DNA from: Cycas panzhihuaensis
Lineage: Eukaryota > Cycadophyta
DNA length: 64,000 nt
Reading direction: 5' to 3'
NCBI GenBank assembly: GCA_023213395.1
Contig: CM041465.1
Span: 47,809,741-47,873,740, forward strand
The notes beneath the pieces are model-generated. The model was not told where the DNA came from. It did no database searches and worked only from the letters and a program-made list of their open reading frames with translations. A program made the position numbers and the translations under genes. Shown here in pieces: positions 62,126 to 64,000 of this stretch; within the stretch, counting starts at the first letter, position 1, and every line of letters starts with the position of its first letter.

Positions 62126-62467
62126 CATAATGATTTATTAGAGTCTTGATACTTGCTTACTCTTGAAAAATGTCTAGTCTCTATCTCTCTTCACGTGCAA
62201 AAACTGAAGGACTCGAGTGACTTATGTTGTAGAATTGTAGAGTATATTGTTAAACCTTATGTTTACATGTTAAGATATTGTACTTTAATTTTCATGTAAT
62301 ATGTGTACTTTTTACTTTAGGGGTGACTTATCACTTAAGTGATAAAGTGAACACCCACATTCTTTCTAGTGACACAACGTTGTCACTAAAGGGTCAAATA
62401 GACCCTCATGCATTTTTGCTCACATGAGAGCCCAAAAGGACACATGTCCAACATGCAAGGCATGTAT

Positions 62468-62499
62468 CTTGGATGTTTGACACTTGTCAAACATCCAAG
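62468..62499 (+). promoter_or_regulatory. Perfect 15-bp-arm hairpin in the U3 of element G
   Basis: CTTGGATGTTTGACA, CT, TGTCAAACATCCAAG: perfect inverted repeat arms with a 2-base centre, about 25 bp upstream of the TATA box. F (53582-53605) and O (59256-59283) have a hairpin at the same place with different stem sequence. The regulatory role is inferred. Confidence 0.75.
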
Positions 62500-62522
62500 G
62501 CCTTAGGTCTCTCATCTCACTC

Positions 62523-62529
62523 TATATAA
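62523..62529 (+). promoter_or_regulatory. TATA box in the LTR of element G
   Basis: TATATAA within CTCTATATAATGAGACC. The same spacing to the hairpin is seen for the TATA-like runs in F and O. Confidence 0.7.
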
Positions 62530-62799
62530 TGAGACCTCTTCTCATTGTCTCATAAGAGAGTTGGGCAGATTGTTATCTTTGTCGGTTTGCTAATCAAACT
62601 GTTCATTCTTTGGAGGTTGGACCAATTCCAACTCCACATATTGGGTATTATTTTCTCTTGCTCCTTCATTTATGCTTTGTCTCTTTGCTTTCTCTTTACC
62701 TTGAGAATATTATACTTAGTGTTTTGTGCTTCTAGAACTAGAGTGATCCTAGTTTCTAGATCTTGGGACTGTTGAGGCCATCTAGCCTCTTTTCACATT

Positions 62800-62811
62800 T
62801 GGTATCAGAGC
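62800..62811 (+). other. Primer-binding site of element G
   Basis: TGGTATCAGAGC, two bases after the LTR end. Confidence 0.9.
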
Positions 62812-64000
62812 AAGAGGAGACTAGTTCCCTCTGTTCTAGTTTGCAGCTGCTCAAGGAGATTTGAAGAAAGCCTACAAACCCTTGGTGACGACTTTCGCAC
62901 TCCGAAGGCGATCCAAGGTTTGTTTGAAGTTCTTTTTTGCAGGTTCAAGCTTTTTGGAGCTAATGTTTTGAAGGCTGGAGCTTGGTTATGTTCTAATCTG
63001 ATTTTTTTTCTTACAAAGGTCTTGTTGGGTGCAGCACAAATTGCTGTCACAAACAATGATTATTTTTTGAAAAAGTGTTAAATCTCTTTTGTTTTTCACT
63101 CAGATCTGTTCAAGTTGAAGTTAGAAATCTTTCTTTATTCGATTCGTAATCGAGGTTTAGAACTTTGTTGTTCTAACCTCCTTTTGGCTGACTAGTGTAT
63201 AAAAATTCACTCCTGGTAGAAGAAAGTCCATTTACTTTTGTACTTGCAGATCAAATAGCTACCAAAGACTAAGGCAAAAAGTTTACAAGTTCTTGCCGAG
63301 CACTCTGCCTCTGCAAGCTACCCAGTCTGCTGCAGGCCTCACTAGAGACTGAACAAAATCTCAGAAACTCACTGTTTGCACTTTGCACTCTTCTGGAGGA
63401 GTCTTAAGCCCTGCGTGGGTCCCAACTACACCTAAAAATAGCCGTACGACAGCACTTAGAGTGCATAACAACTGTTATCTCTGCACAGTCTGTGCTCCCA
63501 ACAATTGCTCATTTTGAGCCATAGTCACTCTACAGTGAATGAAACAGGCTGAAATCTAGTACCAAGCTGTGTCTTGGGAGGGCGCCCCTGCTCCAGAATT
63601 TTCGGCTCGATCCGTCATCTCTACGCGGAGATCCAAGCCTCTGTGTCTTCGGCAAATCGTTCGGCCCGTGTTGCTATTTTTCCGAACCTTCTAATTTTTT
63701 AAAAATTCAATTCGAATTTACTTTTGTTGAACCTTATAATATACATTAAAGAATATTCTTAGGTATATTCACCTTTTGATAAAGTAAAGTTAGCCTAAGT
63801 TTATCTTAAATCTTTTATTTAAGTCATTTAATCATCAAAAATCACATTTTAACCCAAATTCAAAAGGGTATTTAGTGATTTTTTATTTTCTAACTTTATT
63901 TAAGACTAAATCAAGTCTCTTTCAAGTATTTTATACATTAAAAGTGATTTTTCTTCTCTTATTTAGTCAATTTTACAAATCAAGGCACTTTGCATAGTGA

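Larger units (their letters stand above)
59601..62247 (+). mobile_element. Element H: D-family element, LTR shortened, cut by G
   Basis: A 5' LTR of only 195 bp (59601-59795), then primer site, leader, GC-rich block, hairpin array and gag-like remnant, collinear with E. It is interrupted at 62248 by G at a place equal to about 54900 of E. The 3' half is beyond the window. Confidence 0.87.
62248..62797 (+). repeat. 5' LTR of element G
   Basis: TGTTAAACCTTATGTTTACA to CTTTTCACA. It contains the palindrome TTATCACTTAAGTGATAA (about 62328-62345), the hairpin at 62468-62499, and a TATA box at 62523. Confidence 0.88.
62248..64000 (+). mobile_element. Element G: 5' LTR and leader of a copia-type element, truncated by window
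   Basis: LTR 62248-62797, primer site, then 1.2 kb of leader to the window edge. It is the same LTR family as F and O, in the opposite orientation, and inserted in H. No coding sequence has been reached. The leader includes CCGTACGACAGC near 63442 and a GC-richer part near 63570-63680, as in F. Confidence 0.85.

Noticed and set aside
1-64000. tRNA, rRNA and small nuclear RNA genes
   Set aside because: The only tRNA-like words found are the 12-18 base primer-binding sites next to LTRs; no cloverleaf-length match was seen by eye.

Overview
The window looks like intergenic DNA from a large, repeat-rich plant nuclear genome. It is AT-rich and packed with nested LTR retrotransposons, nearly all Ty1/copia, whose primer-binding sites read TGGTATCAGAGC (initiator-Met tRNA type). 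A conifer or other gymnosperm is my best guess, but nothing in the sequence settles the species. I see no intact host gene, rRNA, tRNA or CRISPR array. Almost every reading frame is broken by stops and frameshifts, so the coding entries are given as pseudogenes.

Layout, left to right. (1) 1-8893: element A (copia, minus strand, cut by the left window edge), split by element B (copia, plus, 1736-6954). (2) 8894-9813: non-coding flank. (3) 9814-32297: element K (minus). It has LTRs and a primer-binding site but no recognisable gag or pol. Its interior holds broken pieces of two host genes: a PPR protein gene and a GPN-loop GTPase 3 gene. Inside K sit a solo LTR (Q, 29383-29742) and the 18.6 kb copia element C (plus, 10515-29077). 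C is split by D (minus, 13853-17492) and by I (plus, 17568-27270). I carries J (plus, 23292-27001) in its own 3' LTR. (4) 32298-38446: element L (copia, plus, LTR of about 1.13 kb). It is joined in frame, inside its RNase H region, to a 5'-truncated Ty3/gypsy element P (plus, to about 42.3 kb). (5) 43246-46468: gypsy element M (minus). (6) 46469 to the right edge: copia element N (minus), carrying E (plus, 46564-56191, itself carrying F, minus, 48095-53848) and O (minus, from 58953). O is split by H (plus, from 59601), and H is split by G (plus, from 62248), whose 5' LTR and leader run off the window.

D, E, H and solo LTR Q form one highly reduced, non-autonomous copia-derived family. It keeps only a gag remnant and the last part of RNase H. 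It also carries degenerate arrays of hairpin-forming repeats and a GC-rich leader block. F, G and O share another LTR family (about 525-550 bp), with a U3 hairpin whose stem changes in a compensatory way between copies.

The insertion order can be read from the nesting: A before B; K before C before D and I; I before J; K before L; M before N; N before E and O; E before F; O before H before G. Five insertions (C, D, E, I, J) have ordinary 5-bp target duplications, and F has a probable one. B and Q instead sit between long direct duplications of about 80 and 143 bp, each with one shortened LTR end. That pattern and the gene content of K are the most unusual things here. All boundaries and family calls were made by eye, without alignment or database search.
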